Shown one piece after another: positions 16,547-25,115 of a DNA stretch of 64,000 nucleotides. Each line of letters starts with the position of its first letter. Within the stretch, counting starts at the first letter, position 1. Made by a program: the position numbers and the translations under genes. Below the pieces are notes generated by a model. It did no database searches. It saw nothing but the letters and a program-made list of their open reading frames with translations, and had not been told where the DNA came from. Source of the stretch: Paenibacillus sp. USDA918EY (lineage in GTDB: Bacteria; Bacillota; Bacilli; Paenibacillales; Paenibacillaceae); assembly GCF_009870825.1 (NCBI RefSeq), contig NZ_WTWY01000006.1:124001-188000 (forward strand), read 5' to 3'.

Positions 16547-16578
16547 CGTCAGATAGTGTAGGTTGCAAACGTTATATA
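16547..16578 (+). promoter_or_regulatory. ECF-type promoter motif (copy 6)
   Basis: CGTCAG-N17-CGTTATATA, one mismatch in the -35, about 120 nt before the exported-protein start at 16702. Confidence 0.65.
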
Positions 16579-16701
16579 AGTATACACCAAGAACGGAAAA
16601 TGATGAGAAGCTAGAAAGGGAGTGAAAATAAAGAGAAGGGAGGTACAGAAGGGGTCATATCTAAATTCTCTGCAATAATGTCAATCTCGGAGGTGTTATG
16701 G

Positions 16702-16929
16702 ATGTTTTCCTTTGTAAAAAGAAAGCGATCGACACTAGGACTTATACTGTTATGTTCCTCGTTATTGATCGGAAGTTATTCCTTCGCCGCGGCTGAATTT
16801 GCTCAATCAGGGCCGCTGTCCGTGGATGCAAGTGCTACCGCCTGGGTCTCTGCATTTGCATCGTTTCCTAAAGCAATAGGGGCGGGGGCTGGCGAACTTA
16901 CCCGCGTCCCTTCATCTTCCCCAGGATAA
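16702..16929 (+). pseudogene. Exported protein gene, 3' part lost
   Basis: 75 codons: a signal peptide (SLLIGSYSFAAAEF) followed by about 35 residues and then sequence antisense to the M29 scrap at 16898-16996. ATG 16702 has a GGAGGTG site. The mature protein was probably longer. Under ECF-type promoter copy 6. Confidence 0.5.
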
Positions 16930-16996
16930 ACCATAGCTTTCGCACGAGCAGTTTAGCGTAATCTTCCAGTTTTTGTTCGGATGTTTTCAGATTCAT
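16898..16996 (-). pseudogene. N-terminal scrap of M29 aminopeptidase
   Basis: ATG at 16996, behind AGAGGG, encodes MNLKTSEQKLEDYAKLLVR, the usual beginning of M29 aminopeptidases (EQKLEKYAELAVK-like), then leaves the family and stops at 16898. A larger internal piece of the same family lies at 5082-5562 in the same orientation. Confidence 0.5.
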
Positions 16997-17017
16997 CCCT
17001 CTTTCATAATGATCATG

Positions 17018-17614
17018 TTATTGAAAAAAACGGATATGCTTGATTTGTGTCATGATCCTGTCGTATTTCTTTCGCAGGCTTCCGCGCTGATCAGGCACCA
17101 ACTGAATGTTGACAGCCTTGGCAATGGTTTCCGCCACTTCGGATATCGTCATGTCGTCCGTATGCAGCTGCCGTTCGAATGCGGGAAGAGACAGCCCTGC
17201 GATACAACGGTCAATTTGCTGCGCAGCCCAAGATCGTTCATTTTCGCCCCGGCTTCGCAATCTCTTCAGCAGCGTCTCCTTGGCGGCGCAAAGCGCAAAA
17301 TGATGAACGACGACCCCATCCCGCCTCAATCTGCCGACAATGTCGTCGAAATACGCCGGGTTGACGATCGTCATCGGAATGATCAGCGTTCCGTCATATT
17401 CTTCGTAAATGTACTTAATCACGCTGTAATTCGTTTCGCGCCATGCCTTGTGATCCTGAAAGTCGCTTTTGGCCATGGATACTGGAACGTTTTTGCGTAT
17501 AAAATAACCCGCGTTCTCCGGATCATAAATGTATGAATTCGGAATCCTCCGGTGCAGCTCATGCGACGTTTGTGTTTTCCCCGCGCCGAATGCGCCGTTT
17601 ACCCAAATGATCAA
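17018..17614 (-). CDS. tmrB: Tunicamycin resistance protein TmrB-like ATPase
   Basis: A 198-residue P-loop protein (Walker A GAFGAGKT, residues 7-14) matching Bacillus TmrB along its length: DPENAGYFIR, LIIPMTIVNPAYFD, HHFALCAAKETLLKRLRSR, SWAAQQIDRC and a C-terminal amphipathic helix. TmrB binds ATP and tunicamycin at the membrane and lowers drug sensitivity. ATG at 17614. Stands alone; no tunicamycin biosynthesis genes nearby. Confidence 0.88.
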   Translation of the reverse strand: MIIWVNGAFGAGKTQTSHELHRRIPNSYIYDPENAGYFIRKNVPVSMAKSDFQDHKAWRETNYSVIKYIYEEYDGTLIIPMTIVNPAYFDDIVGRLRRDGVVVHHFALCAAKETLLKRLRSRGENERSWAAQQIDRCIAGLSLPAFERQLHTDDMTISEVAETIAKAVNIQLVPDQRGSLRKKYDRIMTQIKHIRFFQ

Positions 17615-17677
17615 ACTTGTTCACCTCACTAAAAACCGGGCTGCCATCAAGATTTTAAAAACCCTGATTTCCCGGCT

Positions 17678-18022
17678 TTATTCTAAATATAACTTCAACG
17701 ATTCCCCTTCGATCACGATGGCGGTCAGCCCCTGCTCCGTTCTCGTTTCATGCCATTCTCCCGCTTCCCAAAAAGCGGCGCTGCCGGCTTGAATGGGCAG
17801 TTCCTCGTTTTCTTTTCCCTTGACGAAACCTTCTCCCCCCACAACCAAAAATAGCTGCGGCACCGTCGCCTGGTGGTAACCCACAACGCCGTTGGGTCCA
17901 AGATGCATGCATCCCGTCTGCAATTCGCCCGAACTGCTTAAAATGCGGGTCATGGCGAGATTCTGGCTGCCAAAGGCTTCAATGATTCTACCCTTTTCGC
18001 TGCCGAAGTCAACGATTTTCAA
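17678..18022 (-). CDS. Cupin domain protein
   Basis: A 114-residue single-domain cupin: LGPNGVVGYHQATVPQLFLVV carries the first cupin motif (G...H), and AFWEAGEWHETRTEQG the second (His). Starts with TTG 18022 behind GAGAGGAAG; the longer frame to 18208 is only overlap with the upstream gene. Likely a small metal-binding or sugar-binding protein. Start overlaps the previous gene's end by 14 nt, so they are translationally linked. Confidence 0.75.
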   Translation of the reverse strand: MKIVDFGSEKGRIIEAFGSQNLAMTRILSSSGELQTGCMHLGPNGVVGYHQATVPQLFLVVGGEGFVKGKENEELPIQAGSAAFWEAGEWHETRTEQGLTAIVIEGESLKLYLE

Positions 18023-19397
18023 TGTCTTCCTCTCCCTTTGCTCCGCCAAATGAATATGCTGTACGCTCCACGTCCGCCACCATGGTGATCGACGTATCCA
18101 CGGCGTCAACGTCTGTAAAACCGAAACGCCGATAAAGCTTGACCGCCGCCTCGTTGTTGGGATCAACGCTGAGCGATACCCGGGAAATCCCTTGCTTCCG
18201 GAGTTCATCGAATAAGGCCTTCATGAGCGCCGTCCCGATGCCCTTCCCCCGATAAGATTGCGAAATCGCCATGCCGAGCTCCGGCACGTCCGGACCGATG
18301 TAACCATATCCCCGGTTGCTTTCGTCAAATAAACGCGCGGTGATCGTACCGATCGGCTGTCCGTCATCCGTGACGGCAATCCATCCGATGTCGCCCGGAC
18401 GACCCCAATGCTCCGCGTATTTGGCGATCGCCGGGTCCTGCAGAATCTCCCTGCCAAAAGGTTTTCCGCCTTCCGGCACATACAGCGATTCATACAGCAT
18501 GTCCCACAGAAACGGGATGTCCTGATCCGAAATCGGCCTGATGGCATAATTCAGCGTTTGTCCTTCTTGCCGGACGGCTCCTCCCAGCAGCTCCTTCCGC
18601 ATGATCCTCACGTTTTCCTTATGGCACTCCATCGTCGTTTCGGATAAAAATCCATGCTCAAGCTTAAGCTGTCCCAGCGCTTCCTCGTCGCCGTCAAAAA
18701 CCGCCTCCTTCAGCCGCATCAAATGATCCAGCGCGACGTGGACCCGCCGGTCCATCTCGGCGCGATCATCGGCATAACGGCCATGGCCGGGAATGAGCAG
18801 GCGAACCGGATGATCCCGCAAAATTCGCTTGGCTTTATTGATCGTCTCCTCGTACGCCTTCGCGCTGTGATAAATGAAAGGAAGCTCGAAATCGGACAAA
18901 TAATCGCCGGCGATCATGACCCCCTCCGCGTCGATCACGGCGAACAAGCCGTCTTCCGTATGGCCCGGAGCCAGGTAAAAGGTCAGCGCCGTCGAACCGA
19001 TCGTCACCTGCTGACCGTCTTCGCCGATGACGATGTCGAGTTCCGGAAAAGCGACCGGATCATCGCGGGTCACGTAATACGTGGCATCAAAATCCCGGAT
19101 CAGCTCCAGCTTCCGCTCTTTGTCCGGGTGATGCGCAAGCCCGGCGCTCCCGATGGTTTTTGCCCCCGGGAAAGCCTTGTATCCGATAATATGGTCGTAG
19201 TCCCCATGGGTGAACAACAAATAACAGGGCTTGTCTCCTTGAACCGCGGCCACATGCTCCTTGATCTCCCGAATCTCGCCGGGAAGCCAGTTCGGGTCCA
19301 CCACGAGAACGAAATCGTCCAGATGAACGACGGTGGATGTCGTCTGGAACAACGCGCTTTGAAATATCGTGATCCTGCCGTTCGAATATTGAATCAT
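18009..19397 (-). CDS. Metallo-beta-lactamase fold hydrolase fused to GNAT acetyltransferase
   Basis: A 462-residue two-enzyme protein. Residues about 1-270: MBL hydrolase with THGDYDH zinc motif (about 63-69), then APGHTEDG, AGDYLSDFEL and IPGHGRY. Residues about 285-455: GNAT domain with QSYRGKGIGTALM acetyl-CoA loop and LYRRFGF. No frameshift or internal start separates the halves. The fusion suggests hydrolysis and acetylation of related metabolites, but the substrate is unknown. Followed by the overlapping cupin gene. Confidence 0.85.
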   Translation of the reverse strand: MIQYSNGRITIFQSALFQTTSTVVHLDDFVLVVDPNWLPGEIREIKEHVAAVQGDKPCYLLFTHGDYDHIIGYKAFPGAKTIGSAGLAHHPDKERKLELIRDFDATYYVTRDDPVAFPELDIVIGEDGQQVTIGSTALTFYLAPGHTEDGLFAVIDAEGVMIAGDYLSDFELPFIYHSAKAYEETINKAKRILRDHPVRLLIPGHGRYADDRAEMDRRVHVALDHLMRLKEAVFDGDEEALGQLKLEHGFLSETTMECHKENVRIMRKELLGGAVRQEGQTLNYAIRPISDQDIPFLWDMLYESLYVPEGGKPFGREILQDPAIAKYAEHWGRPGDIGWIAVTDDGQPIGTITARLFDESNRGYGYIGPDVPELGMAISQSYRGKGIGTALMKALFDELRKQGISRVSLSVDPNNEAAVKLYRRFGFTDVDAVDTSITMVADVERTAYSFGGAKGEEDIENR

Positions 19398-19420
19398 GCG
19401 GGCACCGTCCTCTTTTCGCT

Positions 19421-19936
19421 TTAAAGCTTTTTGATCAAATATAAAATCAGATCGTCATCGACCATGACGCTTTCGCCCGGCTTCACTTTTTCGTTTCGAT
19501 AGGTCAGGCCCTGCCCGTTCAGCACGTATCCGCGTGTCGTATACATTCTTTGGGCGTTTCCATAGTCCTCGTACATGCCGACGCCAAGGCCGATATGGGA
19601 ATATTGCTCTGCGGCGATGCGCTCGAACTCGTCAAACATTCGGCTGGCGATGCCCTTGCGACGGAATTCCGGAAATACGTTCAGGTCGTTGATTTCGGGA
19701 ATGCCGCGTTCTTGAAAATACGGATACTTCGATTGGCGGAGCAGATGGCAGCAGCCTGCGAGCTCCTCCCCGCAAAAAGCCATCAGGGTCATTCGCGTTC
19801 CTTCCCGGTTTTCCCGCAAGCACCTGTCATAATAGTCCCCCGGCTTATACCACCCAAAATGACGGGAAAACGCCTCGTCCAGCATCCCGGCCTCCGCCGG
19901 CTCGGACAATCTTTTTAATGTAATGATGTCAGTCAT
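19421..19936 (-). CDS. GNAT family N-acetyltransferase
   Basis: A 171-residue single GNAT domain: FPEFRRKGIASRMFDEF acetyl-CoA loop, GLGVGMYEDYGNAQRMYTTRGY near the end. Substrate unknown. 24 nt upstream of the MBL-GNAT gene and in the same direction. Confidence 0.85.
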   Translation of the reverse strand: MTDIITLKRLSEPAEAGMLDEAFSRHFGWYKPGDYYDRCLRENREGTRMTLMAFCGEELAGCCHLLRQSKYPYFQERGIPEINDLNVFPEFRRKGIASRMFDEFERIAAEQYSHIGLGVGMYEDYGNAQRMYTTRGYVLNGQGLTYRNEKVKPGESVMVDDDLILYLIKKL

Positions 19937-19984
19937 TTTCGATCACCTCATATTGGCCTTAAGCATGACGATTCCTGCAGCTTC

Positions 19985-20144
19985 TTATTTTTCTAAAATA
20001 ACGAGCGAATACGCTCCGGCTGACTCGCCCGTGCCCATCGGTTTTTGGCTATGCACCTTCCAGCCTTCGGACAGCAGCTGGTTCAGCTCGTCAAGGTTAT
20101 TCCGTTTTTCCGTCCAAAAGTAGACAATAAATGCTTTTTGCATG
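19985..20144 (-). pseudogene. Small ORF with a frameshift
   Basis: ATG 20144 behind AAGGAGTG encodes MQKAFIVYFWTEKRK and stops. The next frame continues NLDELNQLLSEGWKVHSQ and ends YSLVILEK at 19985. Removing one base of the A run near 20107-20111 would join them into a protein of about 52 residues. Family not recognised. Confidence 0.45.
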
Positions 20145-20296
20145 CCGCTTCACTCCTTCGCCATCATTTATATGCTGTAAGCCACCGCCTTAATCACTTC
20201 CATATGCCGACAAAAATCCCTTTAAAATTGCATCATGAAAGATATCGTCCGAAGGAATCGGGGATCGGTCAATCTCTTTCGAGCGCCCGCCATGCT

Positions 20297-20349
20297 AAAA
20301 AGGCCGAAGGCCGCGCACCAAACGATGCCGCAAGCCTTCAGCCTTTTTA
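20297..20349 (-). terminator. Terminator of the glycan-enzyme operon
   Basis: Long imperfect hairpin AAAAAGGC...GAAGG / CCTTC...GCCTTTTT between the GH18 gene end (20394) and the small ORF at 20144. The 230-nt gap contains no other gene I can support. Confidence 0.65.
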
Positions 20350-20393
20350 ACATGATGATATGGATAAAATGACAGCGGGTCTCAAAACATGAA

Positions 20394-21428
20394 TTACTTC
20401 AGTCCGCGAAACATCGCGTCAAGCAATTGGTGCGTGTCGTCGCAGCTGTATTCCCAGAACATGATGCCTGCAAGGCCGTTGTCTTTGACGTAACCGCATT
20501 TATGCCCGATCGATTCCTCGTCGTCGTAGGAAATGAGGCTGGAACCGTTGAACAGGTACGGCGCGCACGCTTCCTCGTCCCAATGGCGGGTGTAGCCGTT
20601 TTTGTTGATATACTCCCTGGAAAGCGTTGCGAAATCCGGCCCGTACCCGCCGGTCGTCCCGGCCATTTGATGCAGCCCGTTGTTGCGGTCCGGCACTTGG
20701 TGCCAGACGCGGGAATAAAATGCCGCCCCGATGACGATTTTCTCCTTCGGCACGCCCGCGCGCATAAACAGCTTGACGGAGGCGTCCGTGCTGATCCGGA
20801 ACAAGTCGCCCGTCGGCGTGTACAGGTTCGTGTGGTGACCGGTCAGCACCTGGAATCCGCCGCGCATGTCATAGGTCATCAGCTGGACGAAATCGAGATA
20901 TTTCTGCACTTCGTCCATCTCGGTGCCGTCCACGTAATATTGGTCCGCGCCCGCCGCGATGGTCAGCAGGTAATGGCGTCCGTCTTCCGCGCCCTTGCGG
21001 TCCAACGCCTCGCGGATCGTTTTGAGCAGCAGCGTGAAATTCGTTTTGTCGTCCGGGCTGGACGCGATTTCGGCTTCGCCGTAGCAAGGATATTCCCAAT
21101 CCAGGTCGATCCCGTCAAACGGATATTCCGTAACGGCCTGCACCGCGGATTCGGCCATGCTTTGCCTGCCGGCTTCGGTCGAAGCCGCTTCGGAGAATCC
21201 TCCGGCGCTCCAGCCGCCGACGGACAACACGATGTTCAAATGCGGATGCTCGTCTTTCATTTTCCGCAGGACGGCCGTATTTTTCAGATGAGCCGTCGAA
21301 ATCCGGTCGTTTACGACATGGCCGAAAGCCACGTTGAGGTGGGTCAATTTCATGAGGTCTTCCCGCGTCATGTCAGGAAGCTTGGCGTCGACGGCATAAC
21401 CCGCGACGATATATTTTTTTTCGGTCAT
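20394..21428 (-). CDS. GH18 glycoside hydrolase (chitinase/endo-N-acetylglucosaminidase type)
   Basis: A 344-residue TIM-barrel enzyme. The GH18 signature DGIDLDWEYP spans residues 105-114, with Glu112 as the catalytic acid; LSVGGW is the second conserved motif. GH18 enzymes cut beta-1,4 GlcNAc linkages with substrate assistance, in chitin or in the chitobiose core of N-glycans. No signal peptide, so it acts on imported oligosaccharides. Last gene of the operon; starts 23 nt after the transglutaminase-like gene. Confidence 0.9.
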   Translation of the reverse strand: MTEKKYIVAGYAVDAKLPDMTREDLMKLTHLNVAFGHVVNDRISTAHLKNTAVLRKMKDEHPHLNIVLSVGGWSAGGFSEAASTEAGRQSMAESAVQAVTEYPFDGIDLDWEYPCYGEAEIASSPDDKTNFTLLLKTIREALDRKGAEDGRHYLLTIAAGADQYYVDGTEMDEVQKYLDFVQLMTYDMRGGFQVLTGHHTNLYTPTGDLFRISTDASVKLFMRAGVPKEKIVIGAAFYSRVWHQVPDRNNGLHQMAGTTGGYGPDFATLSREYINKNGYTRHWDEEACAPYLFNGSSLISYDDEESIGHKCGYVKDNGLAGIMFWEYSCDDTHQLLDAMFRGLK

Positions 21429-21451
21429 TTGATTTCACTCCGATTCGTAGT

Positions 21452-24067
21452 TTACTGCCATACGCCGGTCAACACCTGCAGCGCTTCCTTGCCGGTGCCG
21501 ATTTTATAACCTGAAGCCGTATAGCGAATTTGATCCTGGGCGTCCAGCACGAACAGATGCGGGTAGCCTGCATCCCTAGCCGGGGACTGGGCGATGAAAT
21601 CCGGCAGCGCCGCATAGGAAGAATCCCGCACGAATACGGTGCCGGACGGCAGATTCGGATAAGCGGACGGATCAAAGGAAGCGGTCCACTCGGCGTCGCC
21701 GATGATGAGCACGATCGGTGCGACGAGCTTCGCATACGCTTCGGCCAATTCGCCGATTTCGCGGAACAAATGCTTCGTCGGCTCCCGCTCCGGCTCGATC
21801 CAGGCGACGATGGCGCCGGATGCGCCGATCAGCTCGCCAAACGTTGCGCGGGTTCCGTCCAGCTTCGCGAACGCGCTGGTGCGGTCGATCTTCCCGAGCA
21901 CCGGGATGTCATGCTTCGCTTGGCGGTACGTCAGGACGACGTCCGTTTGTTCGCCGGCTTCGACCTTGAAATAGGTGAAGCGCGCCTGAACCGTTCCATC
22001 CTTCAAACGCACGCCCGACGTCAAACGGTAAGAGCCCGGCTCTACTTCAAACGGCTCGCCGTACACGTCTTTTTTGCCGTAAGGGTAAACAAGCGTCTTA
22101 TAAACGCCGTTCTCCAGGCGGGCGAACGTGAAGTTCTCGTAATACGAGGCTTCCGCCGTTTCCGGCGCTGCCTCCGGATCACGCAGCAGTCGCAGCGAGC
22201 CCCACGCCTTCGCCTCCGCTTTTTCTTGGGAAGTACGCGAGGCAAACGGCGCGTCTTTCCAGCCTCCGTCCCCCATATACTGCGGCTTTTGCTCGCTCGG
22301 ATGCAATCGGGCCGGAATGCCGAGGCTGCGGCAAACGGCGACAAACAGAATGCCCAGCGATATTTCGTCCCCGTGCATGAGTTTGTAAGTACCTACCGGG
22401 TTGCCTTTGCCCTTCAGATTTTGAAGGTCCTCCCATAATCCGTAACCGTTCTCCAGCTTGCGAACCAGCACGGAAGGATCGGCTTTGATCGCGGCTTCAT
22501 CCGCGGCAAACGCTTCTTGGAAAAAGCGCTTGTACGGCACGATCATTTCTTGCAGCACGCGCGGACAAAGCACATGCGAAACGAATGTCTCTTCGTCAAG
22601 CTCCCCGCGCCGCCCCAATGCGCCGATGAGATGATCATCGAGCGCCGGACGGAACGTATCCACCAGATCCTTTTCGTTCAGGCTTTCCAGCAGGCGCAGC
22701 GGCCACTCGCCGTATTCGCCCGAGCGCTCGCGGAGGAAAGCTGCGATTTCGCGGTCGTTCCCGCGCGCCTTGCGCAGCACGTCCCATACCCGCTCCGCCG
22801 GAAGTCCGAATTCCCCGGCCAACGCCGCCGCATCCGCTTCGGTCAGGAAGGTCGCTTCGTAACCGGTCCGGATTTTCGTTCCTTCTTCCAGTCGGCGGTT
22901 GTGCCTTTGGTTTTTTTCTTCGGACAAAGCTTCCGCTTCGTCCCCTTCCCGCTCAGGCGGCGGAACCATGTCCAGATCTTGCGTTCCGGAAGGCTGCTCT
23001 GTCTGATCCAAAACAAGTTCAATCCGGTCGCTTTCGGCCACCGTGATTTTTTGCTCGCCCCAAACGCCGTCATGTACCGCACGGATCAACAAGTCGCCGT
23101 AGCCGGTCTTGAACGAGGCTTCTCCAAGTTCATTCGCAGGAATCGTAGCGATCGGATAAAACTCGGCCATATTGTACAGCTCGAAATGTACCTGCGCCCC
23201 GCTCACCGGACTTCCTTGCCGATCCTTGACGGCAACCGTCATCGTCCGCGTCGGCGCATAGTTTTCCAGCAGGTTGATTTCCGTAAACCATTCGTCGGCG
23301 AGCGTAATGTCTTCAGGCCCCGGATAATCCGCATAGATCCGCGTGTTGATCAGCATCGCGCGACGGGCAGGAGGACTGAACCAACCCTGATTGAGCCGGG
23401 CTTCCGGCTCGCAAGCGCCGAAGTAATACCATTTTCCGTCGGCCCACGCTTCGACCCAGGCATGGTTGTCGTCGCAATGCGCCCAGCGGGGCGTGTATAC
23501 CTGCCGGGCCGGAATGCCGATGCTGCGCAGCGCGGCGACGGCCAGCGTCGACTCCTCGCCGCAGCGGCCGCGGGCATTGCGGATCATCGTCAGCGGCGAA
23601 ATCGTTCGCAGGTCGCTGCCGATGTAGGTGGCTTTTTCATGGCACCAGTAGTTCGTTTCCAGGATGGCGTCCGCCATCGACAAGGATTTCGTGCGTTCCG
23701 CCAAAGCTTCGTGCAGGATGCCGCGGGAATCCTCTATGTTTTCGGTATTGACCCGGTATGGAAGCACGAAATGCAGAAACAGGTGATCCGGCACGCGTTC
23801 GCCCCAAGGCATGGCCTTTCGGATCTCGAGCGTCCGGCGGACATGGCTCAAAAACAACGCCCCGTCGTAATCGGCCATGTCGTTCACCGGCATATAAGCG
23901 TACAAATATTTCAGCGCCCAAGTCTCCTCTTCCGTCAGTTGTTCCTGAAAAATGCCGAACAGCTCTTGTTCCCTTGCCTGCGCCATCCGGCGTTTCTCGC
24001 GAAACTTGCGCTCAATCAGATCTATCGCCGTTTGATTCAATGAAAAAGCAGCGGTCTGCATCGTCAT
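21452..24067 (-). CDS. Large transglutaminase-fold protein with C-terminal thioredoxin-like domain
   Basis: An 871-residue cytosolic protein. A transglutaminase-like domain carries RGRCGEES (Cys169) and NHAWVEAW (His202); the expected Asp is replaced in WYYFGACEPE. A second degenerate copy (LMHGDEISLGILFVAVCRSLGIPAR) follows, and the end is thioredoxin-like (IVAWIEPERE) without CxxC. Peptide:N-glycanase and cysteine proteases share this fold. Start ATG 24067 (AGGAGG site) overlaps the previous stop as ATGA. Placed among glycosidases, it may release or process glycopeptides; that is inference. Confidence 0.75.
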   Translation of the reverse strand: MTMQTAAFSLNQTAIDLIERKFREKRRMAQAREQELFGIFQEQLTEEETWALKYLYAYMPVNDMADYDGALFLSHVRRTLEIRKAMPWGERVPDHLFLHFVLPYRVNTENIEDSRGILHEALAERTKSLSMADAILETNYWCHEKATYIGSDLRTISPLTMIRNARGRCGEESTLAVAALRSIGIPARQVYTPRWAHCDDNHAWVEAWADGKWYYFGACEPEARLNQGWFSPPARRAMLINTRIYADYPGPEDITLADEWFTEINLLENYAPTRTMTVAVKDRQGSPVSGAQVHFELYNMAEFYPIATIPANELGEASFKTGYGDLLIRAVHDGVWGEQKITVAESDRIELVLDQTEQPSGTQDLDMVPPPEREGDEAEALSEEKNQRHNRRLEEGTKIRTGYEATFLTEADAAALAGEFGLPAERVWDVLRKARGNDREIAAFLRERSGEYGEWPLRLLESLNEKDLVDTFRPALDDHLIGALGRRGELDEETFVSHVLCPRVLQEMIVPYKRFFQEAFAADEAAIKADPSVLVRKLENGYGLWEDLQNLKGKGNPVGTYKLMHGDEISLGILFVAVCRSLGIPARLHPSEQKPQYMGDGGWKDAPFASRTSQEKAEAKAWGSLRLLRDPEAAPETAEASYYENFTFARLENGVYKTLVYPYGKKDVYGEPFEVEPGSYRLTSGVRLKDGTVQARFTYFKVEAGEQTDVVLTYRQAKHDIPVLGKIDRTSAFAKLDGTRATFGELIGASGAIVAWIEPEREPTKHLFREIGELAEAYAKLVAPIVLIIGDAEWTASFDPSAYPNLPSGTVFVRDSSYAALPDFIAQSPARDAGYPHLFVLDAQDQIRYTASGYKIGTGKEALQVLTGVWQ

Positions 24068-25095
24068 TTCCGTTCCTCCTTCCACAGCTTTCCGTCCTGG
24101 CGAATGCAAAGCAATGCGGTTCCGTCCGCCGAAGGGGCCGACATCTGGAACAGGCTCCGCGTCGTTTCGACGGCCGGCTCGATGCTCCAAGCATCGCTGC
24201 CTTTCAGCGGCCCGATATCCTTGGCGAATTCCCCGTGAGCTTCGAAATAATTGCGCTGGCGATAATACAGCTTGCGCAGCTCCCACTTGATGCGTTCGTC
24301 CTGCGGCAGCTCGAATGCATCCGGGCTGTCTGCGTCCCCAAACACGACATAACCCCACAACTCCGGATAATGCATGTTGATGATGCCCATCGGCGACCAT
24401 ACCCAGTTGTCTTCCGGATAAGGCTTGCCGGTCTCGGGGTTGATCACTTTTTCATATTTTCCGTCCCGAACCTCGGCCTGCCACTCGACGCGGGAGAAAT
24501 TGACGCGCCAAAATTCGCCTTTGATCGGCGCACGGCCTGCGGGCGCGCATTCTTTCAGGATGTTCCACGGGATCGCCACCTCGACGCTCCATTTCCGGTT
24601 GTCCGCTTCGGGATTGTTCAGTTCCCCGTCGATATGCACGGCCGTTTTCAACCCGCGGATGTCCCAGCCGTTCACCGGAGGTCCGCCGTCGCGGTAAGGC
24701 TGCACGAGCATCAGGTCCCACACCGTGTTGAGTGCGTTGATCTCGAACTCGTAATACTGATGCGTATCCCCGTCCGGATCGATGAAAATTTCAAAGTCGT
24801 TGTCATAAAAGATGACCGACTCCCGTTCCGTGAGCGTCGCCCAAATCTGATTTTCGATCAGCTCCGCCCCGAAATACATATATTCGTCGTCCCAGAGCAT
24901 TTTGACCCGGGTCTGCTTCGCCGGCTTCGGACGCAGGTCGCCTTCGATATCGACGAAGTCTTCCGTCCAGGCCGCGTTCCCCCAAAACGGCTTGTCCAGT
25001 TTCCCGTCCAGCTCGAGCGGCCCCGCCGCCCGCCGGCAAATGTAATGCTTCGGAGCATATTCGATCTTTGGTTCAGGCACTCCGCTTAAATTCAT
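24064..25095 (-). CDS. CBM9-like carbohydrate-binding protein
   Basis: A 343-residue protein whose residues about 25-255 form a family-9-like sugar-binding domain (LDGKLDKPFWGNAAW, then YMYFGAELIEN, DNDFEIFIDPDG and WSVEVAIPW). No catalytic motif and no signal peptide. It overlaps the transglutaminase-like gene by ATGA and follows the clan GH-A glycosidase, so the three are made together. Confidence 0.8.
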   Translation of the reverse strand: MNLSGVPEPKIEYAPKHYICRRAAGPLELDGKLDKPFWGNAAWTEDFVDIEGDLRPKPAKQTRVKMLWDDEYMYFGAELIENQIWATLTERESVIFYDNDFEIFIDPDGDTHQYYEFEINALNTVWDLMLVQPYRDGGPPVNGWDIRGLKTAVHIDGELNNPEADNRKWSVEVAIPWNILKECAPAGRAPIKGEFWRVNFSRVEWQAEVRDGKYEKVINPETGKPYPEDNWVWSPMGIINMHYPELWGYVVFGDADSPDAFELPQDERIKWELRKLYYRQRNYFEAHGEFAKDIGPLKGSDAWSIEPAVETTRSLFQMSAPSADGTALLCIRQDGKLWKEERK

Positions 25096-25115
25096 GTCGC
25101 TATACCTCCGGACAG

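Noticed and set aside
22517..24043. Long plus-strand ORF opposite the transglutaminase-like gene, and similar ones at 24.0-32.5 kb
   Set aside because: GC-rich antisense frames of well-recognised enzymes; arginine-rich low-complexity translations without family features.
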